Shown here: piece by piece, positions 26,850 to 44,847 of the stretch
Numbering within the stretch: the stretch's first letter is position 1
Layout: every line of letters starts with the position of its first letter
Assembly (NCBI RefSeq): GCF_019679435.2
Contig: NZ_CP139781.1
Location: 2,418,001 to 2,482,000 of the forward strand
Origin: Actomonas aquatica
Lineage (GTDB): Bacteria > Verrucomicrobiota > Verrucomicrobiia > Opitutales > Opitutaceae
Reading direction: 5' to 3'
Length of the DNA stretch: 64,000 nt
Notes under the pieces: generated by a model
Database searches by the model: none
The model's input: the letters and a program-made list of their open reading frames with translations, nothing else
Told to the model about the DNA's origin: nothing
Translations under genes and position numbers: made by a program

Positions 26850-26897
26850 TGTTGGTGAAACTGTTATTACTGGGTGATGCGCAGTTTGGGTTGCGGA

Positions 26898-27206
26898 TCA
26901 GACGTTGATGGTGATGTCCACGCCTGAGGGGAGGTTGAGCTTCTTGAGCTCGTCGACCGTTTGGGCGGTGGGTTCGATGATGTCGATGAGGCGCTTGTGG
27001 GTGCGGGTCTCAAACTGCTCCATGGATTTTTTGTCCACGTGCGGGGAGCGGTTGACGCTGAGCTTCTCGATACGAGTCGGCAGCGGGATGGGACCGGAAA
27101 CCCGGGCGCCGGAGCGCTTGGCGGTCTCGACGATCTCGAGGGCGGACTGGTCGATCACACGATAGTCGAAGCCCTGGAGCTTGATGCGAATGCGTTGGCC
27201 TTTCAT
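26898..27206 (-). CDS. rpsJ: Small-subunit ribosomal protein S10 (NusE)
   Basis: S10 of 102 residues, a 30S head protein that also acts as NusE in antitermination with NusB and NusG. It begins [34 protein letters not shown] and has [39 protein letters not shown]. It starts 20 bases after fusA; no tuf gene is between them. Confidence 0.98.
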   Translation of the reverse strand: MKGQRIRIKLQGFDYRVIDQSALEIVETAKRSGARVSGPIPLPTRIEKLSVNRSPHVDKKSMEQFETRTHKRLIDIIEPTAQTVDELKKLNLPSGVDITINV

Positions 27207-27226
27207 GGCGGTATAAAGAACGGAGT

Positions 27227-29416
27227 TTAGGTGCGGGCCGGAGCGCGGCTGGAAGTCTCGACAATCTTGGCGAGAACCTGCTGCGGAACCTGCTCGAAGT
27301 GGGAGGGCGTGATGGTCGCGCTGGCGCGGCCCTTGGAGAGGGAGCGAATGTCCGTGACGTAACCGAAGAGCATTTCGAGCGGAACTTCGGTATCGACGAT
27401 AGCGGCACCACCCTTGCTCTGCATGCCGTTGACGCGGCCACGACGACGGTTGATGTCGCCGATGAGATCACCTTGGAATTCTTCCGGGGTGGTCACTTCG
27501 ACCTTCATGATCGGCTCGAGGACGATCGGGCTGGCCGCCTTCATCGCTTCCTTGAAGGCGAAGATACCCGCCATCTTGAACGCGATTTCGGAGGAGTCGA
27601 CCGGGTGGAAGGAACCATCGATGATGGCCATCTTGACGTCCACAACCGGGTAACCGGCGACGACACCGTTGTTGCAGGCCTCCATGAGGCCGTCGGTGGT
27701 GGGCTTGATGAACTCCTTCGGGATGACACCACCAACAATCTTGTTGATGACCTCGATACCCTTACCCTTCTCGTTCGGTTCCATGGTGATGACGGCGTGA
27801 CCGTATTGGCCCTTACCGCCCGACTGACGGACGAACTTACCTTCGCCGTTGGCGGAGCTGAGAATGGTTTCGCGGTAAGCGATCTGCGGCTTGCCGGTGG
27901 TCGCCTCGACTTTGAATTCACGACGCATGCGGTCGATGATGATGTCGAGGTGGAGCTCACCCATGCCGGCGAGAATGGTCTGACCGGTCTCTTCGTCAGT
28001 CTTGACAGAGAGGGTCGGATCCTCGGCGACGAGGCGCTGGAGGGCGGTGCCCATCTTCTCCTGGTCGGCCTTGGAGTTCGGCTCGATCGACATGGCGATA
28101 ACCGGTTCCGGGAAGGACGGCGGCTCGAGGCGGATGTCAAAGTCGGCGTCGCAGAGGGTGTCACCGGTGATGATGTCCTTCACGCCGACGACGGCGCAAA
28201 TGTCACCAGAGTAGGCGACGTCGATCTCGTCACGATCCATGGCGCGCATGAGCACGAGACGGGAGACGCGCTCGGAGCGACGGGTGCGCGGATTGTAGAC
28301 CGCGGTGCCCTTTTTGAGCTGACCGGTGTAAACACGGTAGAACACGAGCTTACCCACGAACGGGTCGGTCCACAGCTTGAAGACGAGACCGGCGAGTTTG
28401 CCCGCGTCGTCGACTTCGGCAGTGACAGTCTCACCATCGCTGTCCTGGCCCTTGATGGGAGGAAGGTCGATCGGGGACGGCAGGTAGTTGACCACGGCGT
28501 CGAGGAGACGCTGCACACCCTTGTTCTTGAAGGCTGAACCAGGCATCACGCCGGTGAACTCGAGGGAGATGGTAGCCTTACGGACTGCGAACATAATCTC
28601 CTCAACGGAGATTTCTTCACCTTCAAGATACTTTTCAGCGAGGGTGTCGTCGAAGTCGCACAGCGCTTCAATCAGCTTCTCGCGATACTCAGCAGCCTGA
28701 GCTTGGTAGTCTTCCGGAATCTCGGTGGTGATCGGCTTGAGGCCGAGTGCGTCCTCTTCGGTGCCGAAGATGTAAGCCACGTTCTGAACCAGATCGATCA
28801 GACCAGAAAAGTTTTCCTCGGCTCCGATCGGAATGCAGAGCGGGTGGGCATTGGCGCCCAGCTTTTCGCGCATCTCGGCGACGGCCGTGAAGAAGTCAGC
28901 CCCGACGCGGTCCATCTTGTTGATGAACGCAAGGCGCGGAACGCCATACTTATTGGCTTGGCGCCACACGGTCTCAGACTGCGGTTGCACACCGGCCACG
29001 GCGCAGAACACGGCGACGGCACCGTCGAGCACACGCATGGAGCGCTCCACCTCGGCGGTGAAGTCCACGTGCCCGGGAGTATCAATGATGTTGATACGCT
29101 GCTTGATGCCAGACCACGGGCCACAGGAAGCGTCCCAAGCGCAGGAAATGGCGGCTGCGGTGATGGTGATGCCGCGCTCCTTTTCCTGGGCCATCCAGTC
29201 GGTCACAGTGTCACCTTCGTGCACCTCACCGATCTTATGAACGGCACCCGAGTAGAACAGGATGCGCTCGGTCGTGGTGGTCTTGCCAGCATCGATGTGA
29301 GCGGCAATACCGATATTGCGGGTCCACTCGAGCGGGAAGGGACGCTCTTTGGCGTTAACCTTGTTCGCTTTGGACCGTTCAGTGACGACCTTAATGACGG
29401 GATTTTCGTCGGACAT
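27227..29416 (-). CDS. fusA: Translation elongation factor G
   Basis: EF-G of 729 residues, the GTPase that drives translocation. The G domain shows [16 protein letters not shown] (P-loop), the RGITI switch I end, DTPGHVDFT and the NKMDRVGAD guanine-specificity motif. Domains II-V follow, with [14 protein letters not shown] and the domain [14 protein letters not shown]. It lies 9 bases after rpsG. The sequence fits the canonical elongating EF-G in the str operon. Confidence 0.98.
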   Translation of the reverse strand: MSDENPVIKVVTERSKANKVNAKERPFPLEWTRNIGIAAHIDAGKTTTTERILFYSGAVHKIGEVHEGDTVTDWMAQEKERGITITAAAISCAWDASCGPWSGIKQRINIIDTPGHVDFTAEVERSMRVLDGAVAVFCAVAGVQPQSETVWRQANKYGVPRLAFINKMDRVGADFFTAVAEMREKLGANAHPLCIPIGAEENFSGLIDLVQNVAYIFGTEEDALGLKPITTEIPEDYQAQAAEYREKLIEALCDFDDTLAEKYLEGEEISVEEIMFAVRKATISLEFTGVMPGSAFKNKGVQRLLDAVVNYLPSPIDLPPIKGQDSDGETVTAEVDDAGKLAGLVFKLWTDPFVGKLVFYRVYTGQLKKGTAVYNPRTRRSERVSRLVLMRAMDRDEIDVAYSGDICAVVGVKDIITGDTLCDADFDIRLEPPSFPEPVIAMSIEPNSKADQEKMGTALQRLVAEDPTLSVKTDEETGQTILAGMGELHLDIIIDRMRREFKVEATTGKPQIAYRETILSSANGEGKFVRQSGGKGQYGHAVITMEPNEKGKGIEVINKIVGGVIPKEFIKPTTDGLMEACNNGVVAGYPVVDVKMAIIDGSFHPVDSSEIAFKMAGIFAFKEAMKAASPIVLEPIMKVEVTTPEEFQGDLIGDINRRRGRVNGMQSKGGAAIVDTEVPLEMLFGYVTDIRSLSKGRASATITPSHFEQVPQQVLAKIVETSSRAPART

Positions 29417-29425
29417 GGATATTCC

Positions 29426-29899
29426 TTACCAGCGGAGGTGGGCGAAAGCGCGATTGGCTTGGGCCATCTTGTGAGTGTCTTCCTTCTTCTTCACGACGCC
29501 ACCGGTGTTGTTGTAGGCGTCGATGATCTCATTCGCGAGAGCGTCACGCATGGTCGTGCCCTTACGGGAGTGAGCAGCGTTGACGATCCAGCGAAGAGCG
29601 AGGCTCTCTTGGCGCTCGTAAGAGATCTCGACCGGGACCTGATAGGTGGCACCACCGACACGACGGCTCTTCACTTCGAGACGCGGACGAGCGTTCTCAA
29701 GCGCGCCGATGAGCAGATCAACCGGATCACCCTTTTCGAGCTTCTCGGACACCTTTTCAAAGGCGCCGTAGACGATGCGCTCGGCGAGGTTCTTCTTACC
29801 ATCAAGCATCACCACGTTAACGAGGTGAGCGACGAGGGGGCTGTTGTAGCGAACGTCCGGACGGACCTTGCGCTTGGTAGCTCTGTGGCGGCGTGACAT
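29426..29899 (-). CDS. rpsG: Small-subunit ribosomal protein S7
   Basis: S7 of 157 residues, the primary binder that nucleates 30S head assembly. It begins [20 protein letters not shown], has [18 protein letters not shown] and [30 protein letters not shown], and ends [13 protein letters not shown]. In E. coli S7 represses the str operon. Located between rpsL and fusA. Confidence 0.98.
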   Translation of the reverse strand: MSRRHRATKRKVRPDVRYNSPLVAHLVNVVMLDGKKNLAERIVYGAFEKVSEKLEKGDPVDLLIGALENARPRLEVKSRRVGGATYQVPVEISYERQESLALRWIVNAAHSRKGTTMRDALANEIIDAYNNTGGVVKKKEDTHKMAQANRAFAHLRW

Positions 29900-29917
29900 G
29901 GTCTTAGTAGTTAAATT

Positions 29918-30298
29918 TTATTTCTTATCCTTCGGGCGTTTCACGCCATACTTGGAGCGGCTGCGACGACGCTTCTCCACGCCAGTGGCGTCGAGGGCAC
30001 CACGCACGATGTGGTAACGGACACCCGGGAGATCCTTCACACGACCACCACGGACGAGCACGATGCTGTGCTCTTGGAGGTTGTGGCCTTCGTCCGGGAT
30101 GTAGGAGATAACCTCGTTGCCATTGGTGAGGCGAACCTTGGCCACCTTACGGATAGCGGAGTTCGGCTTCTTCGGGGTGCGGGTCATGACCTGCACGCAG
30201 ACGCCACGGCGAAAAGGGTTGGCGTCGAGGGCAGGCGACTTGGACTTCGCCACGATTTGGCGGCGTCCTTTGCGCACAAGCTGGTTGATGGTCGGCAT
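29918..30298 (-). CDS. rpsL: Small-subunit ribosomal protein S12
   Basis: S12 of 126 residues in the decoding centre. The start at 30298 gives [22 protein letters not shown]. The lysines at the classic streptomycin-resistance positions are wild type (TPKKPNSA and [12 protein letters not shown]). The lysine-rich end VKRPKDKK is standard. The frame stays open 109 codons upstream of this start, but that part has no family similarity. Confidence 0.98.
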   Translation of the reverse strand: MPTINQLVRKGRRQIVAKSKSPALDANPFRRGVCVQVMTRTPKKPNSAIRKVAKVRLTNGNEVISYIPDEGHNLQEHSIVLVRGGRVKDLPGVRYHIVRGALDATGVEKRRRSRSKYGVKRPKDKK

Positions 30299-30621
30299 GA
30301 CTGAAACGAGGGTGTGAAGTTGAGAAAAGAGGCGAAACGTGAAGAGCGCCCAAAAGCTGATCAAGAACTTTTTGGCGAAAAAGAGATAGGTCACGCGCCA
30401 GACCGCGAAGAGCAGCTGGATCGTGATCAAAAAAAGCGCACCAGTCAGAAGGGACCGATCGCCGTTTTGAGAGGAAAAGGGGCGAGATAGCAGACACGAC
30501 TTTCTTGAAAGACAAGCTCCGAAATCACTCAACGGCGCGCGACATTCGTTTTTATCGGCTCCCGGAGCAATTTTCCTCCCTGCCCTACTTTCAGCGACCC
30601 GCCTCCGCGGTATGCCCGCCG
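30299..30621. promoter_or_regulatory. Leader and probable promoter region of the ribosomal super-cluster
   Basis: This 323-base gap between rpsL and the alpha/beta hydrolase holds no convincing gene. On the minus strand a TTGTCT (30515-30510) and TGCTAT (30492-30487) pair, 17 bases apart, is a plausible but imperfect sigma-70 promoter. It would give a leader of about 180 bases before rpsL. That leader is T-rich and keeps an open frame with rpsL. An S7- or S12-type regulatory structure might be present but was not recognised. Confidence 0.4.
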
Positions 30622-31710
30622 TCATTTCGTTAGATCGTCCAGAAATACCTCGACCCGGTTCGCAAACGCCTCCGGCCGGTCGGCAAAGACGTGATGCCCC
30701 GCCCCTTCGATCACGGTAAATTTAGCCCGTGGGATAAGCTGCGCATAACGCGCACTCGATTGTGGCAGAATCATATCCGCGCTCCCGTGGAGGACCAGAC
30801 ATGGAGCCGATATGCGCCCTAACGCCTTCGTATAGTCGTGCCGCTGACCGAGCCCGATGTAGAGGGCCTGGGCCAGCCATCCCCCCGTCCACTCCTGCTG
30901 ATGTCGCGGCAACGGGGGCTGCCCGAGACTGGCGAGATAGTAGTTTGCGAAGGTGATGTTCAACTGGCGCATCTCGGTTTCGCTCCGACCAAGATGAGCA
31001 GGGAAATCGAGATAGTTCTCCATATAGCTTTTGAATTCCGCGGTCGTCTGCGCGGGCAGGCGCGCAGCCACGCGTTCAAATAGATCTCCCTCCTCGCTCG
31101 GGAAAACCAGAACGTCCGCCGGCGCCACCAGCACCAGCGCCTCTACGTAAGGGGGAAACTCAGCCGCATACATCGCCGCAAGAAATCCACCAAAGGAATG
31201 ACCGATCAGCACCACTGGCTCATCTCCCTCCCCCACCAGTTCCCGTCGAACACGTTCCAGATCCGCTAGCTGAGTAGCGATACCCAAGGTCTTATCCAGA
31301 TAGGCGATTTGCTCGAAGGGATTGTCTCCAACGGGTCGCTCAACCGGGTGCGAGGAGCGGCCGCAACCACGCTGATCGTAAAAGGCGAATTGATAACGAT
31401 TCCCCAGTGAAACAAGTGCCGGCCACGGCTCGGCAAAGGGATGCCCCGGTCCCCCATGGAGGACAATAACCGGCTTCCCGGAGCCAATGATCTGGTGAAA
31501 TATCTCAACCCCATCACCAGTGATCCAGCGCCTGGGGCCCTCGGGGTCGGATTTCGCAAAGGACTCTATATTTCGCTCCGCCAGCCTTCCCGGGATATAA
31601 AGCGGCTGCGCAATGAACCACTGCCACCCCCACACCAATCCTCCCAGCACCAAAAGCCCGGCAAGCCCGAGACCAAGACTGCGACATAGCCAAAAATTCC
31701 GAATAAGCAT
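30622..31710 (-). CDS. Membrane-anchored alpha/beta hydrolase (prolyl aminopeptidase-like)
   Basis: A 362-residue protein with an N-terminal membrane anchor (residues 10-35, [21 protein letters not shown]) and an S33-type alpha/beta hydrolase domain. Motifs are the oxyanion-hole HGGPGHP (about 93), DQRGCGRSS (about 118), nucleophile serine in GHSFGG (about 176), acid in [12 protein letters not shown] (about 310) and histidine in GAGHHVF (about 338). These resemble proline iminopeptidases, but the substrate is unknown. The start at 31710 is preferred to upstream in-frame starts, the farthest of which is at 31962. It is transcribed away from rpoC, after two terminators. Confidence 0.75.
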   Translation of the reverse strand: MLIRNFWLCRSLGLGLAGLLVLGGLVWGWQWFIAQPLYIPGRLAERNIESFAKSDPEGPRRWITGDGVEIFHQIIGSGKPVIVLHGGPGHPFAEPWPALVSLGNRYQFAFYDQRGCGRSSHPVERPVGDNPFEQIAYLDKTLGIATQLADLERVRRELVGEGDEPVVLIGHSFGGFLAAMYAAEFPPYVEALVLVAPADVLVFPSEEGDLFERVAARLPAQTTAEFKSYMENYLDFPAHLGRSETEMRQLNITFANYYLASLGQPPLPRHQQEWTGGWLAQALYIGLGQRHDYTKALGRISAPCLVLHGSADMILPQSSARYAQLIPRAKFTVIEGAGHHVFADRPEAFANRVEVFLDDLTK

Positions 31711-31848
31711 GTGGCGAATTCTACCAATCGCCGACCGTCGCGTGCTTGATCGGTTTTGCTGAAGCGACTGGACCTCGCAACCGCCCGCACCACGGGAACT
31801 CGGCGCACCGCGCCTCAGGCCGTGAGCTCCACGCCCTTGGATCGGGGC

Positions 31849-31880
31849 AAAAAAATCGCCCGGCCGGGAAGGCCGGGCGA
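31849..31880 (-). terminator. Second minus-strand terminator downstream of rpoC
   Basis: A perfect 10-base stem (TCGCCCGGCC with GGCCGGGCGA, 5-base loop) is followed on the minus strand by seven T. It has no gene immediately upstream on that strand except the region after the rpoC terminator. Confidence 0.88.
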
Positions 31881-31982
31881 ATAAAGACCGCGGAGCTAGG
31901 CTCGACACGATCTTTTTGGCGGGAGGGACTGAGAGAGTCACGAGCCCGCGGGGCGTTGACAAGAGTATATTTGGAGAAATCC

Positions 31983-32019
31983 AAAAAAAACGTCCGGCCC
32001 CAACGCGGGACCGGACGTT
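31983..32019 (-). terminator. Terminator of the rpoBC operon
   Basis: A 9-base perfect stem (AACGTCCGG with CCGGACGTT) with a 13-base loop is followed by eight T on the minus strand. It lies 25 bases after the rpoC stop. Confidence 0.93.
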
Positions 32020-32044
32020 ATGAAAGAAACGATCGGACAGCAGT

Positions 32045-36187
<4,143 letters not shown>

Positions 36188-36211
36188 GTGTTCGTGTTCC
36201 CTGACAGGTTA

Positions 36212-40057
<3,846 letters not shown>

Positions 40058-40191
40058 GGGTGTTCCCGGTTGTATTAGTGGAATGGAGAATGTGGTGGTG
40101 GCGGCTTTACGTAAGCCCCACCTCAAGCCTCAACGACCGCGCAGCGGTTGCGGTCCGATTGAAGCGAAACTGGCGTAAAAAGAACGGAACG

Positions 40192-40233
40192 AGAAAAGGC
40201 AAAGGACAGGCCGCGTCCAAACACGGCCTGTCC
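40192..40233 (-). terminator. Terminator or attenuator between rplL and rpoB
   Basis: A perfect 10-base stem (GGACAGGCCG with CGGCCTGTCC, 10-base loop) followed on the minus strand by an interrupted T-run. It lies 48 bases after the rplL stop and 135 bases before rpoB, as in the partial terminator that sets the ribosomal-protein to polymerase ratio in E. coli. Confidence 0.8.
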
Positions 40234-40281
40234 CGAAGTAAACGGACGATTTTCGTCGGAATGAGACAAGCGGCAGGTGCC

Positions 40282-40665
<384 letters not shown>

Positions 40666-40831
40666 GATATGAATCTCCTGCTCCTGAATAGCGGCCTCAA
40701 ACCGGAGGCGCGTTTAAGAGACGTATCTCCTATTCCGGTGCTGTTGATTTTTGGGCTTTCATCAGGCGCACCTGGCTAGAGGCCCGTGCGCTGTTGAAAA
40801 GGGTTGGATTAAAAGATTTGGAGGATGGAAC

Positions 40832-41353
40832 TTACTCTTCGCCGCCCTCTTCGCGAACCTTGGCCTGAAGCACGTTGGCCAGATTTTGCGCAGGAGCATT
40901 GAGGAGGCGGACAAACATGGTGCCGGGCTGATTGAGCAGACCAAGCAGCTGTGCGCGGAGGGCGTCGAGGGACGGAAGTTCGGCGAGCGCCTTAACATCG
41001 TCGGCGGTGATGACCTTGTCGCCGAGGATGGCCGACTTAACCTCAACCTTCTTCTTATCCTTGAAGAAGGCCGTGACGGTCTTAGCCGCCCCCGGGGAGT
41101 TTTTACCGCCCACAATGATGGCAGTCGGGCCACTCAAAACATCGTCGACTTCGGGCAGACCGAGGGACTTGGCGGCGACGCGGAACGAGCTGTTCTTGAC
41201 CACGTGGAACTCGGCGCCGTCGGCGGAGAGTTTTTCACGCAGCTCAGCAGTCTCCTCGACCGTGATGCCACTGTAGTCAGCGAGGATGACCCAGTCGGAC
41301 TTCTTGAGGTGCGTCTCGACCTCGTCGATAAGGTATTTTTTAGCGAGTCTCAT
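40832..41353 (-). CDS. rplJ: Large-subunit ribosomal protein L10
   Basis: L10 of 173 residues, the base of the L7/L12 stalk. It has the N-terminal KKYLIDEVETHLKKSDWVILADYSGITVEETAELREKL domain and the C-terminal helical region that binds L7/L12 dimers. Only ten bases separate it from rplA, so there is no space for the classical L10 leader directly upstream. Confidence 0.97.
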   Translation of the reverse strand: MRLAKKYLIDEVETHLKKSDWVILADYSGITVEETAELREKLSADGAEFHVVKNSSFRVAAKSLGLPEVDDVLSGPTAIIVGGKNSPGAAKTVTAFFKDKKKVEVKSAILGDKVITADDVKALAELPSLDALRAQLLGLLNQPGTMFVRLLNAPAQNLANVLQAKVREEGGEE

Positions 41354-41363
41354 TTCCGGGTCC

Positions 41364-42056
41364 TCAGAATTGGTTGTATTCGGTGCTGGCGATACGAACG
41401 CCCGGGCTCATGGAAGCCGAAATGGAGACGTTCTTGATGTAGAGACCCTTCACCGCGGAGGGGCGGGCCTTGCCAATGGCTTCAATCACGGCCTTGGCGT
41501 TCTCAACGATCTGCTCGTTGGTGAAAGAACGCTTGCCGATGCCGACGCCAATGTTGGCGGTCTTGTCCATTTTGAACTCAACGCGACCGGCCTTCACGGC
41601 CTTAATGGCGCCTTCGATGTCGTCGGTCACCGTGCCGCTCTTCGGGTTGGGCATGAGGCCCTTCGGACCGAGGACACGGGCGATCGTGCGCACGGACTTC
41701 ATCGCTTCCGGCGTGGCGATAGCGACGTCGAATTCAAGCCAGCCTTCCTTGATCTTGTTCATCACGTCGTCGAGACCGGCGTGGTCGGCGCCAGCAGCGA
41801 GAGCGGCGTCGGCATCGGCGGTGAAAACGAGCACGCGGACCGTCTTGCCGGAACCGTGCGGCAACGGCGTGGTGCCGCGCACCATTTGATCGCCTTGGGT
41901 CGGATCGACAGTGAGGCGGAAGGAAAGCTCGACGGTTTCGTCGAACTTGGCCTTGGGGAAATTCGTCAACACCTTGACGGCGTCAACGAGGGCATACTCC
42001 TGCTTCAGATCGGTGCTGGAAGCGGCGGAGCGGTATCGTTTGCTGTGTTTTTCCAT
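41364..42056 (-). CDS. rplA: Large-subunit ribosomal protein L1
   Basis: L1 of 230 residues, the mobile stalk protein at the E site. It has AKFDETVELSFRLTVDPTQGDQMVRGTTPLPHGSGK and the signature MKSVRTIARVLGPKGLMPNPKSGTVT. In many bacteria L1 represses rplK-rplA translation. It lies 77 bases after rplK. Confidence 0.98.
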   Translation of the reverse strand: MEKHSKRYRSAASSTDLKQEYALVDAVKVLTNFPKAKFDETVELSFRLTVDPTQGDQMVRGTTPLPHGSGKTVRVLVFTADADAALAAGADHAGLDDVMNKIKEGWLEFDVAIATPEAMKSVRTIARVLGPKGLMPNPKSGTVTDDIEGAIKAVKAGRVEFKMDKTANIGVGIGKRSFTNEQIVENAKAVIEAIGKARPSAVKGLYIKNVSISASMSPGVRIASTEYNQF

Positions 42057-42133
42057 TTAGGACTCCTTGCGGTGCAGACGTCCGGGAAATCGGACTCCCG
42101 CGATGAGTGGGTTGTGGGTGAAAAGGATGAGGA

Positions 42134-42559
42134 TCAGTCGATGACCTCGATGCCCATGCTGCGGGCCGTGCCAGCGATGACCAAAATACCGGCTTCAACG
42201 TTGGTGGCGTTGAGGTCCTTCTTCTTGAGCTCGTAGATCTCCTCGAGCTGCTTGCGGGTAACCTTGCCGACCTTGTCGAGGTTAGGCTTGGCCGAACCGG
42301 AAGCGATGTTGGCGGCCTTCTTGAGCAGCACCGCGGCGGGAGGGGACTTGAGGATGAACGTGAAGGACTTGTCGGTATAGACGGTGATAACCACCGGCAG
42401 GATCATACCGTTCTGATCCTTGGTCTTGGCGTTAAACTCCTTACAGAACGCCATAATGTTGACGCCTTGGGCACCGAGAGCGGGACCGACAGGAGGAGAG
42501 GGATTGGCGGCACCAGCGGGGAGCTGGAGACGGATGTAACCTTGAATCTTCTTAGCCAT
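42134..42559 (-). CDS. rplK: Large-subunit ribosomal protein L11
   Basis: L11 of 141 residues at the GTPase-associated centre. It begins [46 protein letters not shown], and its C-terminal RNA-binding domain has [46 protein letters not shown]. It lies 78 bases after nusG. Confidence 0.98.
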   Translation of the reverse strand: MAKKIQGYIRLQLPAGAANPSPPVGPALGAQGVNIMAFCKEFNAKTKDQNGMILPVVITVYTDKSFTFILKSPPAAVLLKKAANIASGSAKPNLDKVGKVTRKQLEEIYELKKKDLNATNVEAGILVIAGTARSMGIEVID

Positions 42560-42637
42560 GGAGGTGAATGAATTGGCGGGTGTTGAGTGACGTTGGTGGG
42601 ACTTGCTGAACGTCGGCGGTGAGAAAGAGGCGTCGCG

Positions 42638-43219
42638 TTACTCGGTAATGCGTTCCACCTGCCAGTATTCGAGCTCGACCGGCGTAAACCGGCCGAAAAT
42701 GGAAACGGAGATCTTGAGCTTGCCGCGCTCCGGATCGATCTCGTCGATGCGCCCAGTCAGGTTGGCAAAGGCGCCGTCGGTGATCTTGACGTTTTCGCCC
42801 ACCTCATAAGCCACCTTCGGCACTTCTTTGCCGCTGGCGGCCTCGATACGGGCACGAATTTCATCCACCTCGGATTGACGCAGGGCCGCAGGGCTTTCCC
42901 CGCCGACAAAACCGATCACGCCCGTGGTCTCCTTCACAAAATACCAAGGCTTGTTGATCAGCTTCTTATCCTCGCCGTAGAGGCGCATGTTGATGAAGAC
43001 ATAGCCCGGGTAGAGCTTACGGGTCTTCGTGCTCTTCTTGCCGTTCTTGACCTCGGAAACAACCTCGGTCGGGAGCAGCACTTCGAAGATGTAGTCGTCG
43101 AGTTCTTCCGCCTTTTTGAACTTCTCAATGTAAGTCTTCACCTTGCCCTCCTGACCGGAGAGAGTGTGAAGCGCGAACCATTGCGCGCTGGCGGGGGCGG
43201 TGCTGGTGGACTCGGACAT
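42638..43219 (-). CDS. nusG: Transcription termination/antitermination factor NusG
   Basis: NusG of 193 residues, which binds the polymerase clamp and couples it to Rho or the ribosome. The NGN domain (QWFALHTLSGQEGKVKTYIEKF, and LYPGYVFINMRLYGEDKKLI) is followed by a KOW domain (VGENVKITDGAFANLTGRIDEIDPERGKLKISVSIFGRFTPVELEY). Six bases separate it from secE. Confidence 0.98.
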   Translation of the reverse strand: MSESTSTAPASAQWFALHTLSGQEGKVKTYIEKFKKAEELDDYIFEVLLPTEVVSEVKNGKKSTKTRKLYPGYVFINMRLYGEDKKLINKPWYFVKETTGVIGFVGGESPAALRQSEVDEIRARIEAASGKEVPKVAYEVGENVKITDGAFANLTGRIDEIDPERGKLKISVSIFGRFTPVELEYWQVERITE

Positions 43220-43225
43220 GAGGGA

Positions 43226-43429
43226 TTAGCTCACCCAGGAGGTGAGCAGGTCGACGACTTGATACAGCGCGAAATCGCTGATGCTGGTGAAAACACCGAG
43301 GATAACCGCGGCAACGATCACGACGATGGTGGAGTCGCGAAGTTCGGTGCGAGTCGGCCAGGAAGCTTTTTGAAGCTCACCAATCATTTCACCGACGAAG
43401 ATACGGGTGCTGCGGAACGGGTTTTTCAT
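43226..43429 (-). CDS. secE: Preprotein translocase subunit SecE
   Basis: A short SecE of 67 residues with a single membrane segment (TIVVIVAAVILGVFTSISDFALYQVV), the minimal form common outside enterobacteria. The conserved amphipathic stretch GELQKASWPTRTELRDST precedes it. The ATG at 43429 is the likely start; the 14-codon longer frame runs into tRNA-Trp. It clamps SecY and lies next to nusG as usual. Confidence 0.95.
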   Translation of the reverse strand: MKNPFRSTRIFVGEMIGELQKASWPTRTELRDSTIVVIVAAVILGVFTSISDFALYQVVDLLTSWVS

Positions 43430-43441
43430 CAGACTTAAAAG

Positions 43442-43517
43442 TGGCAGGCGCGGAGGGACTCGAACCCCCAACCGACGGTTTTGGAGACCGCTACTCTACC
43501 AATTGAGCTACACGCCT
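43442..43517 (-). tRNA. tRNA-Trp (CCA)
   Basis: A 76-base cloverleaf including an encoded CCA (43442-43444). The acceptor pairs AGGCGTG with CGCGCCT, with G as discriminator. The anticodon loop is CTCCAAA, giving anticodon CCA for tryptophan; the T-loop is GGTTCGAGTC. It sits between tuf and secE, the conserved position for this tRNA. Confidence 0.96.
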
Positions 43518-43545
43518 TTAGGAAAGTAATTCTCAGACGACGCAG

Positions 43546-43570
43546 CCGAGGCCCCTATGCGAGGCCTCGG
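43546..43570 (-). promoter_or_regulatory. Hairpin between tuf and tRNA-Trp
   Basis: A perfect 8-base GC stem (CCGAGGCC with GGCCTCGG, 9-base loop). On the minus strand no T-run follows, so it is more likely a processing or stability element between the tuf mRNA and tRNA-Trp than a terminator. Confidence 0.5.
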
Positions 43571-43595
43571 CGGTCGGTAAAACGACTGAAAGCGA

Positions 43596-44786
43596 TTATT
43601 CAGTGATCTCGACGATACGACCGGCACCGATGGTGCGACCGCCTTCGCGGATGGCGAAGCGCTGGGTCTTCTCCATGGCGATCGGGCAGATCAGCTCGAT
43701 GTCGACGGAGACATTGTCACCCGGCATGACCATCTCGACACCCTCGGGGAGGGTGATGACGCCAGTGACGTCGGTCGTGCGGAAGTAGAACTGCGGACGG
43801 TAGCCGTTGAAGAACGGGGTGTGACGGCCGCCTTCATCCTTGCCCAGCACGTAGATCTCGGCCTTGGCCTTCTTGTGCGGGGTGATGGACTTCATGGCCG
43901 CGATGACCTGACCGCGCTCGATGGAGTCCTTATCGACACCACGGAGGAGGAGGCCGACGTTGTCACCAGCCTGGCCGCTGTCGAGCAGCTTGCGGAACAT
44001 TTCGATACCGGTCACGACGGTGGTGGCAGTGTCCTTAATACCAACGATTTCAACCTGCTCGTTGAGCTTGATGATACCGCGCTCGATACGACCGGTGGCA
44101 ACGGTGCCGCGACCCGTGATCGAGAAGACGTCTTCAACAGACATGAGGAAGGGCTTGTCGGTCTCGCGAGCCGGCTCCGGGATCTCAGCGTCGATGGCAT
44201 CCATCAGATTACCGATGGCCTCAGCACCACCCGGCTTGCCCTCGAGGGCGGCGGTGGCAGAACCACGGACGATCTGGGCATTGTCGCCGTCGAACTGATA
44301 CTTCGAGAGAAGCTCACGGATTTCCATCTCGACGAGCTCGAGGAGCTCCTCGTCGTCGATGAGGTCGACCTTGTTCAGCCAAACCACGATCTTCGGCACG
44401 CCAACCTGGCGGGCGAGGAGGATGTGCTCGCGAGTCTGCGGCATCGGGCCGTCAGCAGCGGAAACCACGAGGATGGCGCCGTCCATCTGGGCAGCACCCG
44501 TGATCATGTTCTTCACGAAGTCGGCGTGGCCGGGGCAGTCGACGTGAGCGTAGTGACGATTGGCGGTCTCATACTCCACGTGGGCGACGGAGATGGTCAC
44601 GATCTTGGACGCGTCACGCACGGTGCCGCCCTTCGCGATGTCCGCGTAGGACTTGAATTCCGCCAACCCCTTGTCGGCCTGAACCTTCAGGATAGCCGTG
44701 GTGGTGGTGGTTTTGCCGTGGTCGACGTGGCCGATGGTGCCGACGTTGACGTGCGGTTTGGTGCGCTCGAATGTGCCTTTAGCCAT
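43596..44786 (-). CDS. tuf: Translation elongation factor Tu
   Basis: EF-Tu of 396 residues, the GTPase that delivers aminoacyl-tRNA. The G domain has [15 protein letters not shown], the switch [15 protein letters not shown] and the [13 protein letters not shown] specificity motif. The C terminus is [15 protein letters not shown]. It is the only tuf in the window and sits between tRNA-Thr and tRNA-Trp; no copy follows fusA. Confidence 0.98.
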   Translation of the reverse strand: MAKGTFERTKPHVNVGTIGHVDHGKTTTTTAILKVQADKGLAEFKSYADIAKGGTVRDASKIVTISVAHVEYETANRHYAHVDCPGHADFVKNMITGAAQMDGAILVVSAADGPMPQTREHILLARQVGVPKIVVWLNKVDLIDDEELLELVEMEIRELLSKYQFDGDNAQIVRGSATAALEGKPGGAEAIGNLMDAIDAEIPEPARETDKPFLMSVEDVFSITGRGTVATGRIERGIIKLNEQVEIVGIKDTATTVVTGIEMFRKLLDSGQAGDNVGLLLRGVDKDSIERGQVIAAMKSITPHKKAKAEIYVLGKDEGGRHTPFFNGYRPQFYFRTTDVTGVITLPEGVEMVMPGDNVSVDIELICPIAMEKTQRFAIREGGRTIGAGRIVEITE

Positions 44787-44847
44787 TTGGGTTGGAGACG
44801 ATTGTTATTCTAGATGTGAGGAGAATGTTCTAACGACGATTGTTTCA

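Larger units (their letters stand above)
31711..32044. other. rpoC-hydrolase intergenic region with two terminators
   Basis: This 334-base gap carries no clear gene. It holds the rpoC terminator (31983-32019), about 100 bases with a TATACT word on the minus strand (near 31963-31968), a second perfect terminator (31849-31880), and then about 140 bases that should include the hydrolase promoter, which was not identified. The interval between the terminators could encode a small RNA. Confidence 0.5.

Noticed and set aside
30299-30625. In-frame 109-codon extension upstream of rpsL with a hydrophobic stretch
   Set aside because: It lacks similarity to S12, and the standard S12 start at 30298 fits. 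The hydrophobic residues follow from the T-rich leader.
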